This document shows positions 49,830 to 58,459 of a DNA stretch of 64,000 nucleotides, one piece after another. The stretch is taken from positions 62,001 to 126,000 of the forward strand of contig NZ_JAKJHZ010000006.1 in NCBI RefSeq assembly GCF_021648885.1. Reading direction: 5' to 3'. Both the position numbers and the translations under genes were made by a program. The notes under the pieces were generated by a model, which did no database searches, was not told the DNA's origin, and saw only the letters and a program-made list of their open reading frames with translations. The DNA comes from Nocardioides potassii. GTDB taxonomy: Bacteria; Actinomycetota; Actinomycetes; Propionibacteriales; Nocardioidaceae. Every line of letters starts with the position of its first letter. Position 1 is the first letter of the stretch.

Positions 49830-50842
49830 GCCTCGGTCCCCGCTCCGGAGCGGCTGCGCGCGACGATCATCGCGGCGAGCGTGTTGACGACGAGGGTGAT
49901 GAGGAACAGCACGAAGCCCGCCGTGAGCAGCGCCGAGAGCTGGGCGGCGCTGGCGTCGCCGAAACGGCCGGCGATCAGGGCGCTGACAGAGCTCGTGCCC
50001 ACCTCGAGGATGCGCGGCTTGATGACGAAGTCGGGCGAGATGATCAGCAGCACGGCGATCGTCTCGCCGAGCGCGCGACCGAGGCCGAGCATCGTGCCGC
50101 CGATGATGCCGCCGCGGCCGAAGGGCAGCACGACGGAGCGGATCATGCCCCAGCGGGTGGCGCCGAGCGCGAGCGCGGCCTCCTTCTCACCGGGGGGCGT
50201 CTGCGAGAAGACCTGGCGCATCACCGCGCACGACATCGGCAGCACCATCATCGCCACCGCGATGCCGGCGCAGAACGCGCTGCCGATGTAGCGCGACTGG
50301 TCCCACACGGCGGCGTTCGGGTCGGCGTCGACGTCGAAGAGGGGGATCCAGCCGAGGTGCTGGTGCAGCCACAGGCTGAACGCCGCGGCGTGGGGCATGA
50401 CGAGGAAGTAGCCCCACATCCCGTAGATGATCGAGGGGACGGCGGCCATCAGGTCCACGAGCGAGACCAGCGTCGCCTTGATGCCGGCAGGCGCGTACTC
50501 GCTGATGTAGAGCGCGGTCAGCAGGGCCAGCGGGAAGGCGAAGGTCATCGCGACGCCGGCCACCGACACCGTGCCGACCAGGACCGCGCCGATGCCCAGG
50601 ACGTCGGCCTCGGGCTGCCACGCGCTCTCGGTGAAGAAGCTCCAGCCGTAGCGCTGCAGGGTGGGCACGGACTGCCAGGCGAGGAAGGCGCCGATGCCAC
50701 CGGTGATGACCAGGACGGTCGCGCCGACGGTGCGCGCGCCGACCTCGAACACGCGGTCGGCGCCGGTGGCGCGACGGGCCAGGCGGCGCGGGGACGGCTG
50801 GCCCGGGGGCAGGACTGTGTCCTGGGCGGGGAGTGTGGTCAC
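49826..50842 (-). CDS. pstC: phosphate ABC transporter permease PstC
   Basis: 338 residues from GTG 50842. Typical PstC marks: VGTVSVAGVAMTFAFPLALL, EYAPAGIKATLVSLVDLMAA, VPSIIYGMWGYFLV, the EAA loop PGEKEAALALGATRWGMIRS and LGLGRALGETIAVLLIISPD. First gene of the pstC-pstA-pstS-871 aa-sortase-like chain. A strong PHO box array lies 110-170 bp upstream, and the leader between contains no other gene. Confidence 0.94.
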   Translation of the reverse strand: MTTLPAQDTVLPPGQPSPRRLARRATGADRVFEVGARTVGATVLVITGGIGAFLAWQSVPTLQRYGWSFFTESAWQPEADVLGIGAVLVGTVSVAGVAMTFAFPLALLTALYISEYAPAGIKATLVSLVDLMAAVPSIIYGMWGYFLVMPHAAAFSLWLHQHLGWIPLFDVDADPNAAVWDQSRYIGSAFCAGIAVAMMVLPMSCAVMRQVFSQTPPGEKEAALALGATRWGMIRSVVLPFGRGGIIGGTMLGLGRALGETIAVLLIISPDFVIKPRILEVGTSSVSALIAGRFGDASAAQLSALLTAGFVLFLITLVVNTLAAMIVARSRSGAGTEA

Positions 50843-50948
50843 GACTGACTTTCGAAACGGGCCCGAGAGATGTGCTGACGGTTGCCATCCCCGACGAGCC
50901 CGAGTGCCCTCTGTGTCGGTCGTGACGACGCAGATCATTGGGGTCGTT

Positions 50949-51010
50949 GTCGAACGCCGACGCCGTCGCAGGTGAACGTCGGACCAACGCTCAACCGTCG
51001 TCGGTCGAAC
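50949..51010 (-). promoter_or_regulatory. PHO box array upstream of pstC
   Basis: On the minus strand GTTCGAC (51004-51010), GTTGGTC (50982-50988), GTTCACC (50971-50977) and GTTCGAC (50949-50955) all lie in the same 11-bp phase; two intervening units are degenerate. The layout matches PhoP direct-repeat boxes. Confidence 0.75.
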
Positions 51011-51087
51011 AGATCTGTCTGGACCAGCGGCCGTTCCGGACGCCTCGGGGGCTGGCTTGTTCACCTTCGGTCCGTACTGTCCCGGCC

Positions 51088-51309
51088 GTGACCGATGACG
51101 CCTTCCTCGCCGACGCCCGTGAGCTCGTCAGGACCGGCCTGGGTCGCCGCGCGCGCGAGCACTCCGGCGTCTCGCTGGAGGAGATGGCAGCCGCGGTCGG
51201 CGTCTCGGTCGTCGAGCTGATGGCGTGGGAGCTCGGGGAGCGTGAACCGCGCGGGGATGCGGCCCGCGACTACGTGCGCGTGCTGCGGGGACTGTCGAAC
51301 CGTCCGTGA
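51088..51309 (+). CDS. small helix-turn-helix DNA-binding protein (XRE-like)
   Basis: 73 residues from GTG 51088. TACTGT ends 7 nt upstream, so the mRNA is probably leaderless. HTH segment REHSGVSLEEMAAAVGVSVV then ELMAWELGEREPRGDAARDY, the XRE/Cro pattern with the typical WExGxRxP. Divergent from pstC, with a GTTCACC half-site at 51059-51065 in its promoter. It could regulate the pst operon or itself; target unknown. Confidence 0.78.
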   Translation: MTDDAFLADARELVRTGLGRRAREHSGVSLEEMAAAVGVSVVELMAWELGEREPRGDAARDYVRVLRGLSNRP

Positions 51310-51321
51310 CGCCGACGGCAA

Positions 51322-51352
51322 CCGGCCCGCGTCCGTGATGGACGCGGGCCGG
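51322..51352. terminator. bidirectional hairpin terminator
   Basis: CCGGCCCGCGTCC-gtgat-GGACGCGGGCCGG, 13-bp perfect stem, between the convergent HTH gene (ends 51309) and phosphatase-fold gene (ends 51367). Confidence 0.85.
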
Positions 51353-51366
51353 CCGTCGACCTGGGG

Positions 51367-54132
51367 TTAGTCGGTGTCCGACCCCGGCAGGGCCGCTCCG
51401 GGGACCTCGTCAGGGAGGTACACCTTCGGATCGCCCGGGTAGGGCACGTCGTAGTGGTGGACGTCGTACCACGTGTAGCGGTTCATCAGCTCCGGGTTGG
51501 CGTAGTCCGCGCGGGCCCGCCTGCCACTGAGGTGCTGCTTGTCCTTCCACTTCTCCCAGGCGACCGTGTAGGAGACGGCCTCCGGAGCGGTCCGGGGTGC
51601 GGTGATCCCGCTCGCGGGGGTGTCGAGCCCGCACGCCGGCGCTGTCGCGATGTTCTCGGTGAGCGAGATCTTGTTCTTCCGGACCGAGTACGGCGTGAGG
51701 TCCGGCTTCTTCTGGAACGCGTCGAACATCGGCGTCGCGGCGGCGAGCTTCTGGTTCAGCGGCTCCGCGCCCAGGATCTGCTGGATGGTGCGGACCATGT
51801 TGATCTGCGTGTAGTAGCGCGACACCGTCGTGCCGTGGACGGCCCACGGACTGATCACCTGCACGGGCGCGCGGTGGCCGTCGACGTGATCGGCACCGTT
51901 CTGGCTGTCGTCCTCGACGACGAAGATGGCCGAGTCCTTCCACCACTTGCTGTGCGAGATCGTGTCGACCACCCGGCCGACCGCGAGGTCACCGCTTGCA
52001 ACGTTGGACCGCGCCGAGACCGGCCCACCCGTGTGGTCGTCCGACATCCAGATCATCTGGAAGTCCTGCGGGCCGTTGGCGAGGAAGTCCTGCTTCCAGA
52101 TCGCCGCGCGGTAGAGGTCGGGGATCGACATGTCGAACGGCGGGGAGAGCGGATGGGTGATCTCGTTGAGCGACGGGATGACGGAGCCGTAGTTGCCGCG
52201 CAGCTCGGGCGTCGTCAGGAGGGCCGGGTCACCGCCCTGCTCCTCGACGCTCTTCGTCGCGCAGTAGTACTGCTGCCACGTCCCGGACGGCTTGCCCTCG
52301 GTGTAGATGAACTCGCCGTAGTTGCGTGCCGTTGCGCCGGCGGCCTGCACCGAGGTCCAGAGGAAGCCCGAGCGCTGGTGGCCGAGCACGTCCTCCTCGG
52401 TGTCGTACGACCGCTCGTACTCTCCTGCGCTGGACTCGGTGTACTCCGGGTTGTCGCCCTGCATGAGCCAGTTGTGGCCCTCGGCGGAGTTGGTGCCGAC
52501 GTCGTAGGTGTTGTCGTAGAGGCCGAACTGGCGGGCAAGTGCGTGCAGGTTCGGCGTGACGGTCTCGCCGAACTGCGCGAGGGACGGGTCGCCGTTGCCC
52601 TCGGGCATGTCGCCGTGGACCTGGTCGTAGGTGCGGTTCTCCTTCACGATCATGAAGACGTGCTTGATCGTGGACGGGTCCCCGATGCGCTTCGGGACCG
52701 GCACCGCCTTCGCCCTCTTGCCTGTCGCGTGCTTGGTGTCGGTGTCGGCGGGGCCCCAGCCGTTCTGGCTGAAGACCTGCGGCGTCAGGGTTTCGCGGAC
52801 CTCGACGTCCGACGGCAGGGTGAATCGCGTGAGCGACGCCGTCGTCCCGTGGGTGCCGTGACCGGTGGCCGGCGTGGTGCCAGTGCCCTGGTTGAAGGTG
52901 ATGAGCGGACCGCGGGCGTCGATGCCGCGCCTGTTCGCGACCACGACCTTGTCGCCCACCGGGAAGACGCCCTCGGGGTAGTAGTCGGTGGGCACGAGGC
53001 CGACGTAGCTCACCGGGTCGAGGGGGGTGGCTCCGAGCCGGTAGACGGCCACCGCGTTGGCGCGACCCAGGCTGACCAGCAGCCGGCCGTCCTGGACGGC
53101 GACGGCATCCGGCGCGTAGCCGACCTCGGAGCCCTGCCACGGCGTCGTCGAGATGGTCTGCACCACCTGGTCGGTGGCGGTGTCGATGACCGACACCGTG
53201 TCGTCGTTGGTGTTGGCGACGTAGACGACGCCGTCCTGCACGTGCATCGCCGTCGGGTGCAGCCCGACCGGGACCTCGGTCACCGGCACGTCCGCGGCGC
53301 TCGTGTCGATCACGCTGACAGTGCCGGTGGTCGACGTCCCGAGCACCGGGTCGGCCGGCACCGCCGTGCCGTAGGAGTCCTGCGTGTCGTCACCCGAGGT
53401 GGCCCGCCGGCCACCCTCGTTGGCGACGTAGAGCGTCGAGCCGACCAGGGCGAGGCTGCGCGGCGCGATCCCGACCGGCCACGTCTGCTTCACCGCACCC
53501 GTGGTCGGGTCGAGCGCGACGACGGTGTTCTGGCCGTTGAGGCCGGCATAGAGCGTCGAACCGTCGGGGGAGAAGGCGAGGCCGGAGGTGAGGGCGTTGG
53601 CGCCGCCGACCGTAGGCAGCACGAAGCGGGTCGGCGCCGCGAGGCTGCCGTCCGGGTTGACGGCGAAGCGGGTGAGCCCTGTGCGGTTCGGCATCCAGAA
53701 GGTGGTGCCGTCCGGGGAGTAGGCCGGGCTCTCCTGCCCGACCGTGTTGTCACTCAGGCGCAGGTTCACGCCCGCGGCCGTGCCGGCCCGCCACACGAGC
53801 GAGTAGGTCGAGAGGTCGAAGACCTGCAGCGAGACCGAGCGATCGTTGGAGGTCGCCGCCAGGAATCGGCCGTCCGGGCTCACCGTGGTCCCCATGAACT
53901 TGCCGTACGGAGTCGTCAGCCGCTCTCCGAGCGGCTTGAGCACCTGGTCCGAGGAGATCTGCAGGCCATCGGCGTGCTCGGTGCCGACCTGGTGATCGGC
54001 GAAGCGGACGGTCGCGGCGTAGGCGACACCGCCGGTGACGGCGATCGTGAGGGCGCCTGCGGCGGCGGCGAGCGCTCGTCCGCGCGGTATCAGGCGTCGT
54101 GGTCTCACGACGCGGTTGCGGGTGACGTTCAT
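51367..54132 (-). CDS. secreted bifunctional YncE-type propeller / phosphoesterase-fold protein
   Basis: 921 residues from ATG 54132 with GGAAGGA 6 nt upstream. N-terminal signal-anchor (RALAAAAGALTIAVTGGVAY). Residues ~60-430 are YVTN-type propeller repeats (VSPDGRFLAATSNDRSVSLQ; AFSPDGSTLYAGLNGQNTVV; VYVANTNDDTVSVIDTATDQ). Residues ~490-850 are an alkaline-phosphatase-superfamily phosphoesterase (VFMIVKENRTYDQVHGDMPE, SAEGHNWLMQGDNPEYTES, IWMSDDHTGGP, AIFVVEDDSQNGADHVDGHR), related to phospholipase C/acid phosphatase. Last gene of an operon with an ABC exporter under a PHO box. Confidence 0.9.
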   Translation of the reverse strand: MNVTRNRVVRPRRLIPRGRALAAAAGALTIAVTGGVAYAATVRFADHQVGTEHADGLQISSDQVLKPLGERLTTPYGKFMGTTVSPDGRFLAATSNDRSVSLQVFDLSTYSLVWRAGTAAGVNLRLSDNTVGQESPAYSPDGTTFWMPNRTGLTRFAVNPDGSLAAPTRFVLPTVGGANALTSGLAFSPDGSTLYAGLNGQNTVVALDPTTGAVKQTWPVGIAPRSLALVGSTLYVANEGGRRATSGDDTQDSYGTAVPADPVLGTSTTGTVSVIDTSAADVPVTEVPVGLHPTAMHVQDGVVYVANTNDDTVSVIDTATDQVVQTISTTPWQGSEVGYAPDAVAVQDGRLLVSLGRANAVAVYRLGATPLDPVSYVGLVPTDYYPEGVFPVGDKVVVANRRGIDARGPLITFNQGTGTTPATGHGTHGTTASLTRFTLPSDVEVRETLTPQVFSQNGWGPADTDTKHATGKRAKAVPVPKRIGDPSTIKHVFMIVKENRTYDQVHGDMPEGNGDPSLAQFGETVTPNLHALARQFGLYDNTYDVGTNSAEGHNWLMQGDNPEYTESSAGEYERSYDTEEDVLGHQRSGFLWTSVQAAGATARNYGEFIYTEGKPSGTWQQYYCATKSVEEQGGDPALLTTPELRGNYGSVIPSLNEITHPLSPPFDMSIPDLYRAAIWKQDFLANGPQDFQMIWMSDDHTGGPVSARSNVASGDLAVGRVVDTISHSKWWKDSAIFVVEDDSQNGADHVDGHRAPVQVISPWAVHGTTVSRYYTQINMVRTIQQILGAEPLNQKLAAATPMFDAFQKKPDLTPYSVRKNKISLTENIATAPACGLDTPASGITAPRTAPEAVSYTVAWEKWKDKQHLSGRRARADYANPELMNRYTWYDVHHYDVPYPGDPKVYLPDEVPGAALPGSDTD

Positions 54133-54162
54133 CAGGGTCCTTCCGAGAGGTGGGATGGAGCG

Positions 54163-55542
54163 TTACGGGTACGTGCGGGGAGGGTCGGGAGTGCGCTGCG
54201 CGAGCAGGTCGAGGGAGCCGTCGAACTGCCAGAGCGGGTTGGGTGCGTCGCCCGTGGGCGTGCGGACCTGGAAGAAGCCGTTGACCTCCTTCGGTCCGTC
54301 GCCGTCGGCGACGTACTTCCCGTCGGCGAGGACGTCGAGCTGGTAGATCGCGGACCCTGTCGCGCTCGAGCCCGGCAGGGTCCACGTCACGACGCAGCGC
54401 CAGTCGGAGCCCGGACCGGTGTCCTCGACCCGGTCGCCGCCCTTGTCGCAGCTGGCTGTCGCCTCCAGCTGGTCCACCGTCACCGCCGGTCGCGACAGCT
54501 GATCGGTCTGCAGCACGTAGAGATGGGAGAACGACGTCGCCAGGCCGGCCTCGACCTTGGTGCGCTCGATGCCTGACCCCGTCGCGCCCGTCGCCGACAG
54601 GACGCCGGTCGTCAGGACGGACAGGACGAGCAGCGGGACGAGCCCGCCGAGGACGAGGCGGCGGCCCGAACCGTCGTGGGCCAGGTCGGTGAAGTCGCGC
54701 CGGACGAAGATGCGGAAGGCGAGGTATGTCGCGAGGACGGTCCACGACAGCCCGACGACCAGGCCCACCCACACCGGCCCGGCCTGGACGGGCTCGGTGA
54801 GCAGCCCCCGGTAGGCGAGGAACCCGTTCACCGGGAGGGCGAGCCGGACCGCCACGGGCACCGGCAGCAGCGCCACCCCCTGCAGCACGAGCGCCAGGAC
54901 CACGGGCAGGAGCAGGCCGAGGGGCGACCGGCCCAGTGCGACCGAGCCGAGCAGCCCCACGGCCCCGAACGCCAGCGTCGCCGGCACCACGGTGAGCCAG
55001 GCGAGGAGCACGGTCCGGGCCAGCTCGCCGGACTGGAGGAGGTGTCCGTCGATACCCGGGACGGCGTGACTGCCGACGGAGAGGAGCCCGCCGGCGACCG
55101 ACGAGGCGACGATCGCGGCGAGCAGTGCGGCGATGACGGTGAGTGCCGCGAGGGCCTTGGCGACGAACACGACGCGTGCCGAGCGCACGGCGACCATCAG
55201 CTGGCGCCACGTGCCGAGACGGTCCTCGACGGCGAACACGTCGCCTGCGACGAGGGCGGTGAGGAGCGGCAGGACGAGCGTGCCCATGAACGCGAGCACC
55301 GCGAGGGAGCCCGCCCACCCGGACTGTCCCATCCACCGGCCGTAGAGCGCGTCGGCGGGAAGAGACGTCTGGCGGCTCACGACTGCTGTGTAGAGGGCCG
55401 GAGCCGCGAGGCAGGCGAGGAGGACCAGCCGGAGGCGCCACTGCGAGAGCAGCTTGACCAGCTCGAACCGGTAGACCCGGCCGAGCGGCGCCGCTGTCGT
55501 CCGGCTCTGGGGGGTCGCGGCGGTCCGGAACGCGGTCGTCAT
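54163..55542 (-). CDS. ABC-2-type transporter permease with extracytoplasmic C-terminal domain
   Basis: 459 residues from ATG 55542 overlapping the ATPase stop by 4 nt. Six or so membrane helices (LVLLACLAAPALYTAVVSRQ; LAVLAFMGTLVLPLLTALVA; AALTVIAALLAAIVASSVAG; LLLPVVLALVLQGVALLPVP), then a last helix (LVLGGLVPLLVLSVLTTGVL) and an outside domain of ~130 residues with VDQLEATASCDKGGD and WRCVVTWTLPGSSATGSAIY. Substrate unknown; co-encoded with the phosphoesterase-fold protein 30 nt downstream, suggesting export or assembly related to it. Confidence 0.86.
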   Translation of the reverse strand: MTTAFRTAATPQSRTTAAPLGRVYRFELVKLLSQWRLRLVLLACLAAPALYTAVVSRQTSLPADALYGRWMGQSGWAGSLAVLAFMGTLVLPLLTALVAGDVFAVEDRLGTWRQLMVAVRSARVVFVAKALAALTVIAALLAAIVASSVAGGLLSVGSHAVPGIDGHLLQSGELARTVLLAWLTVVPATLAFGAVGLLGSVALGRSPLGLLLPVVLALVLQGVALLPVPVAVRLALPVNGFLAYRGLLTEPVQAGPVWVGLVVGLSWTVLATYLAFRIFVRRDFTDLAHDGSGRRLVLGGLVPLLVLSVLTTGVLSATGATGSGIERTKVEAGLATSFSHLYVLQTDQLSRPAVTVDQLEATASCDKGGDRVEDTGPGSDWRCVVTWTLPGSSATGSAIYQLDVLADGKYVADGDGPKEVNGFFQVRTPTGDAPNPLWQFDGSLDLLAQRTPDPPRTYP

Positions 55543-56483
55543 GCGGACACCTGCCGGAGGTCGGACGGCGAGCCGGTCAGCGCGAGGAAGGCCGCCTCGA
55601 GCGGTGGTACGACAGGCCCGAGCTCGCGGACCGCCGTGCCCGAGGCGACCAGACGGCCGACGAGCTCGTCGACGGCGTGCTCCGGGCCGCGGACGACCAG
55701 CGCGCGGTCGTCGTACCGGGCGTTGGCGGGGTCAGCCTCGACCCACAGCCCAGGGACGAGGGACGCGAGCCGTCGCGTGGCCGCCGGGTCGGTGGTCACC
55801 AGCCGGTAGTCGAGGTCGCCGCTCTCGGACGCAAGCTTGGAGAGGGGGCCGGTGAACACGACCCTGCCGGCGGTCAGCAGGGTGACCTCGTCACACAGCG
55901 CAGCGAGGTCGTCCATGCGGTGGCTCGAGAGCACGACGGTCACGCCGTCCGCCGCGAGGTCGCAGAGGATCGCGTGCATCTGGCGCTTGCCGGCTGGGTC
56001 GAGGCCGTTGGCCGGCTCGTCCACCACGAGCAGCTGCGGCTCCCCGATCAGCGCGGCGGCCAGGCCCAGCCGCTGTCTCATGCCGAGCGAGAAGCCGCGA
56101 ACCGGGTCGTCTGCCACGTCGGCGAGGCCGACACGGTCGAGCAGTGCGTCCACCGTGCCCGCCTCGGCTAGACCCGGACGCAGCGACGAGATGCTGGACA
56201 GGTTCTGGCGCGCCGTGAGCGAGGGGTAGAGGCCGGGCCCGTCGACGAACCCGGTCGCCGATCCCGCTGCCTGCTCGACGGATGCGCCGAGCACCTCGAG
56301 CGTGCCGGAGGTGGGACGCGACAACCCCAGCAGCAGTCCGAGGAGCGTCGTCTTGCCCGCGCCGTTGGGACCGACGAGGCCGTGGATGCTGCCCGTCGAC
56401 AGGTCGAGGTCCACGCCGTCCAGCGCGATCACGTCGCCGAACGTCTTGGTGAGGCTTCGCGCGCGGACGGCAGTCGCTGGCAT
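55539..56483 (-). CDS. ABC transporter ATP-binding protein
   Basis: 314 residues from ATG 56483 (GAGG 6 nt upstream); ATG 56495 is in frame upstream. Walker A GLVGPNGAGKTTLLGLLLGL, signature GFSLGMRQRLGLAAALIGEP, Walker B LLVVDEPANGLDPAGKRQMH, switch His in VLSSHRMDDL. ABC-2 exporter type with a C-terminal DUF-like extension. Cotranscribed with the permease and phosphoesterase-fold gene. Confidence 0.92.
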   Translation of the reverse strand: MPATAVRARSLTKTFGDVIALDGVDLDLSTGSIHGLVGPNGAGKTTLLGLLLGLSRPTSGTLEVLGASVEQAAGSATGFVDGPGLYPSLTARQNLSSISSLRPGLAEAGTVDALLDRVGLADVADDPVRGFSLGMRQRLGLAAALIGEPQLLVVDEPANGLDPAGKRQMHAILCDLAADGVTVVLSSHRMDDLAALCDEVTLLTAGRVVFTGPLSKLASESGDLDYRLVTTDPAATRRLASLVPGLWVEADPANARYDDRALVVRGPEHAVDELVGRLVASGTAVRELGPVVPPLEAAFLALTGSPSDLRQVSA

Positions 56484-56540
56484 GACGTACCTCATCCCGA
56501 GTCCGAGGTCGGCGCCGCCCGAGTGCGGCTCCGCCCGACG

Positions 56541-56595
56541 AACGTAGGAGCCGCGGGTGCACTGCGAACCGCGCGCAAGCGAACGTCACGCGAAC
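56541..56595 (-). promoter_or_regulatory. PHO box array and -10 element before the ABC/phosphoesterase operon
   Basis: On the minus strand GTTCGCG (56589-56595), GTTCGCT (56578-56584) and GTGCACC (56556-56562) are in 11-bp phase. TACGTT (56541-56546) follows as -10. The leader to the ATPase start is about 50 nt. Confidence 0.62.
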
Positions 56596-56785
56596 GGCGG
56601 GCGAGGCGCGAGCGTCACGGCGGCGCCGTTCACTCCTCCTGCTCATGTCGACCGGTCCAGACCACCGCCAGAGATGCGGCGCGCGATGTCCTGACGGGCT
56701 GCCCTTGCTTCGTGATGATGGTGAGGACGGCAACGGGTCGTCCTCGAGCACCACCATCCGCACACCCCGACCCCAGGAGCCCGAC

Positions 56786-57136
56786 ATGCCCCAGTACGCA
56801 GCGATCATCTACTCCACCGACTCCGACTGGACCGCGCCCGAGCACGCCGACGAGATGGCGGAGTACGGCGCCTTCTCGGAGGCGGCCGCCGCCATCATCC
56901 GCGGCGGCGCCGCCCTGTTCCCCACCTCGACCGCGACCACCGTGCGTACGGACCGCAAGGGCGGCGACGTCGTCGTGTCCGACGGCCCCTACGCGGAGAC
57001 GAAGGAGGTGCTGACCGGCTTCTTCCTCCTCGAGTGCGACGACCTGGACCACGCCATCGCGGTGGCCGCCACCATCCCGGGTGCATGGAACGGCGCCGTC
57101 GAGGTGCGCCCCGTCATCCCCCGCGAGATGGACTGA
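56786..57136 (+). CDS. DGPF/YciI-domain protein
   Basis: 116 residues from ATG 56786 with GGAG 6 nt upstream. YciI fold with the DGPF motif variant VVVSDGPYAETKEVLTGFFL and a conserved ending LDHAIAVAATIPGAWNGAVE. DGPF proteins are regularly encoded beside ECF42 sigma factors. Probably a small-molecule sensor or enzyme of unknown reaction. TGTCGA, the known -35 of ECF42 promoters, occurs at 56646-56651, but the expected -10 is not clear. Confidence 0.9.
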   Translation: MPQYAAIIYSTDSDWTAPEHADEMAEYGAFSEAAAAIIRGGAALFPTSTATTVRTDRKGGDVVVSDGPYAETKEVLTGFFLLECDDLDHAIAVAATIPGAWNGAVEVRPVIPREMD

Positions 57137-57144
57137 CCACACCG

Positions 57145-58386
57145 GTGCACCCGTCCGACGGCCCGGATCCCGCACCACGTGCTGCCCTCGCAGACCTGGT
57201 GCGGGAGTCGGGCCGCGACGTGCTGGCGAGCCTGACCCGGCAGGTCGGTGACCTCGGCCTGGCCCAGGACGCCGTGCAGGACGCCGTCGTCCGCGCGCTC
57301 GAGACGTGGCCACGCGACGGCGTACCGCCGAACCCGACCGCGTGGCTCCGACTAACCGCGCGCCGACGCGCCATCGACCTCATCCGCCGCGAGCGGAGCC
57401 GCAGCGCACGGGAGGAGCGAGCCGTGACCAGCTCCCCCGAGCTACGCCCCGGGTGGACCGCCGAGATCGAGCCGAGCGTGCTCGACGACGACCTGCTCCG
57501 TCTCCTGTTCACCTGCTGCCACCCCAGCCTGGCGCCACCGAGCAGGGTCGCGCTGGCGCTGCGCACGCTCTGCGGGCTCACCGAGGCCGAGGTCGCGCGA
57601 GCCCTGCTCAGCACGCCTGACGCGACGGCGAAGAGGCTCGTCCGGGCGAGGCAGAAGATCAAGGCGGCGCACATCCCCTACGAGGTGCCCGCCGACCACG
57701 AGCTCCCGCAGCGGTGGGACGGGGTGCTCTCGACGGTCTACCTCACGTTCAACGAGGGCTACGCGGCCACCGCGGGCGCCGAGCTCACGCGTCCCCCGCT
57801 GCTGGTGGAGGCCGTGCGGCTGGGCCGGCTCCTCGTCCGGGTGCAACCCGACGACGCGGGCGCTCTGGGACTCCTCGCGCTGATGCTGCTCCAGGACTCG
57901 CGGCGCGCCGCCCGCGTCGACGAGACGGGCCGCCCGGTGCTGATGGCCGACCAGGACCGCGGGCTGTGGGACCGCGATGCGATCCGCGAGGGCGTCGAGG
58001 TCCTGGGCGAGGCGCTCCGCAGGTCCGGCGACGTCCCCCACCGCTTCGTGGTCCAGGCGGCCATCAGCGCGTGCCACGCCCTGGCGCCCACGTGGCCCGA
58101 GACCGACTGGGCCGCGATCGTCTCGTGGTACGACGTGCTCCAGCGGATCGACCCGTCACCGGTGGTGGCGCTCAACCGTGCCGTCGCAGTGGGCGAGCTC
58201 GACGGTCCCGACGCGGCCCTCAAGCTCCTCGACGCCATCACCGGCCTCGACACCTACGCGCTCCTCCACGCCTCCCGCGCCGTCCAGCTGCGGCGGCTCG
58301 GCCGGATCGACGAGGCGCGCACGGCCGACGAGCGTGCCGCCCGGCTGCCCCTCAACGAGCCGACCAGGTCGCTCCTCGTCGGCTGA
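57145..58386 (+). CDS. ECF42-type sigma factor with C-terminal helical domain
   Basis: 413 residues from GTG 57145. Region 2 is LADLVRESGRDVLASLTRQV and LAQDAVQDAVVRALETWPRD; region 4 is RVALALRTLCGLTEAEVARA followed by LLSTPDATAKRLVRARQKIK. A ~200-residue TPR-like C-terminal extension (VVALNRAVAVGELDGPDAAL; LHASRAVQLRRLGRIDEART) replaces an anti-sigma factor and is the hallmark of ECF42. Follows the DGPF gene by 8 nt; the pair is a standard unit in actinobacteria, here complete. Confidence 0.93.
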   Translation: MHPSDGPDPAPRAALADLVRESGRDVLASLTRQVGDLGLAQDAVQDAVVRALETWPRDGVPPNPTAWLRLTARRRAIDLIRRERSRSAREERAVTSSPELRPGWTAEIEPSVLDDDLLRLLFTCCHPSLAPPSRVALALRTLCGLTEAEVARALLSTPDATAKRLVRARQKIKAAHIPYEVPADHELPQRWDGVLSTVYLTFNEGYAATAGAELTRPPLLVEAVRLGRLLVRVQPDDAGALGLLALMLLQDSRRAARVDETGRPVLMADQDRGLWDRDAIREGVEVLGEALRRSGDVPHRFVVQAAISACHALAPTWPETDWAAIVSWYDVLQRIDPSPVVALNRAVAVGELDGPDAALKLLDAITGLDTYALLHASRAVQLRRLGRIDEARTADERAARLPLNEPTRSLLVG

Positions 58387-58409
58387 CGCAGGGACGCACC
58401 CAGGGTCTC

Positions 58410-58434
58410 GTGTCCGGGACACCACGGGATCCCG
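58410..58434. terminator. palindromic spacer between convergent genes
   Basis: GTGTCC-g-GGACAC (58410-58422) and CGGGATCCCG (58425-58434), two adjacent inverted repeats between the ECF42 gene and the flavin-reductase gene, may end transcription from both sides. Weak evidence. Confidence 0.3.
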
Positions 58435-58459
58435 CTGACCGCTGATCGGGCGCCCGGAC

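Noticed and set aside
51454..54576. 1040-codon plus-strand open frame
   Set aside because: Antisense to the phosphoesterase-fold gene; arises from high GC at third positions. The protein has no recognisable domain and no start signal.
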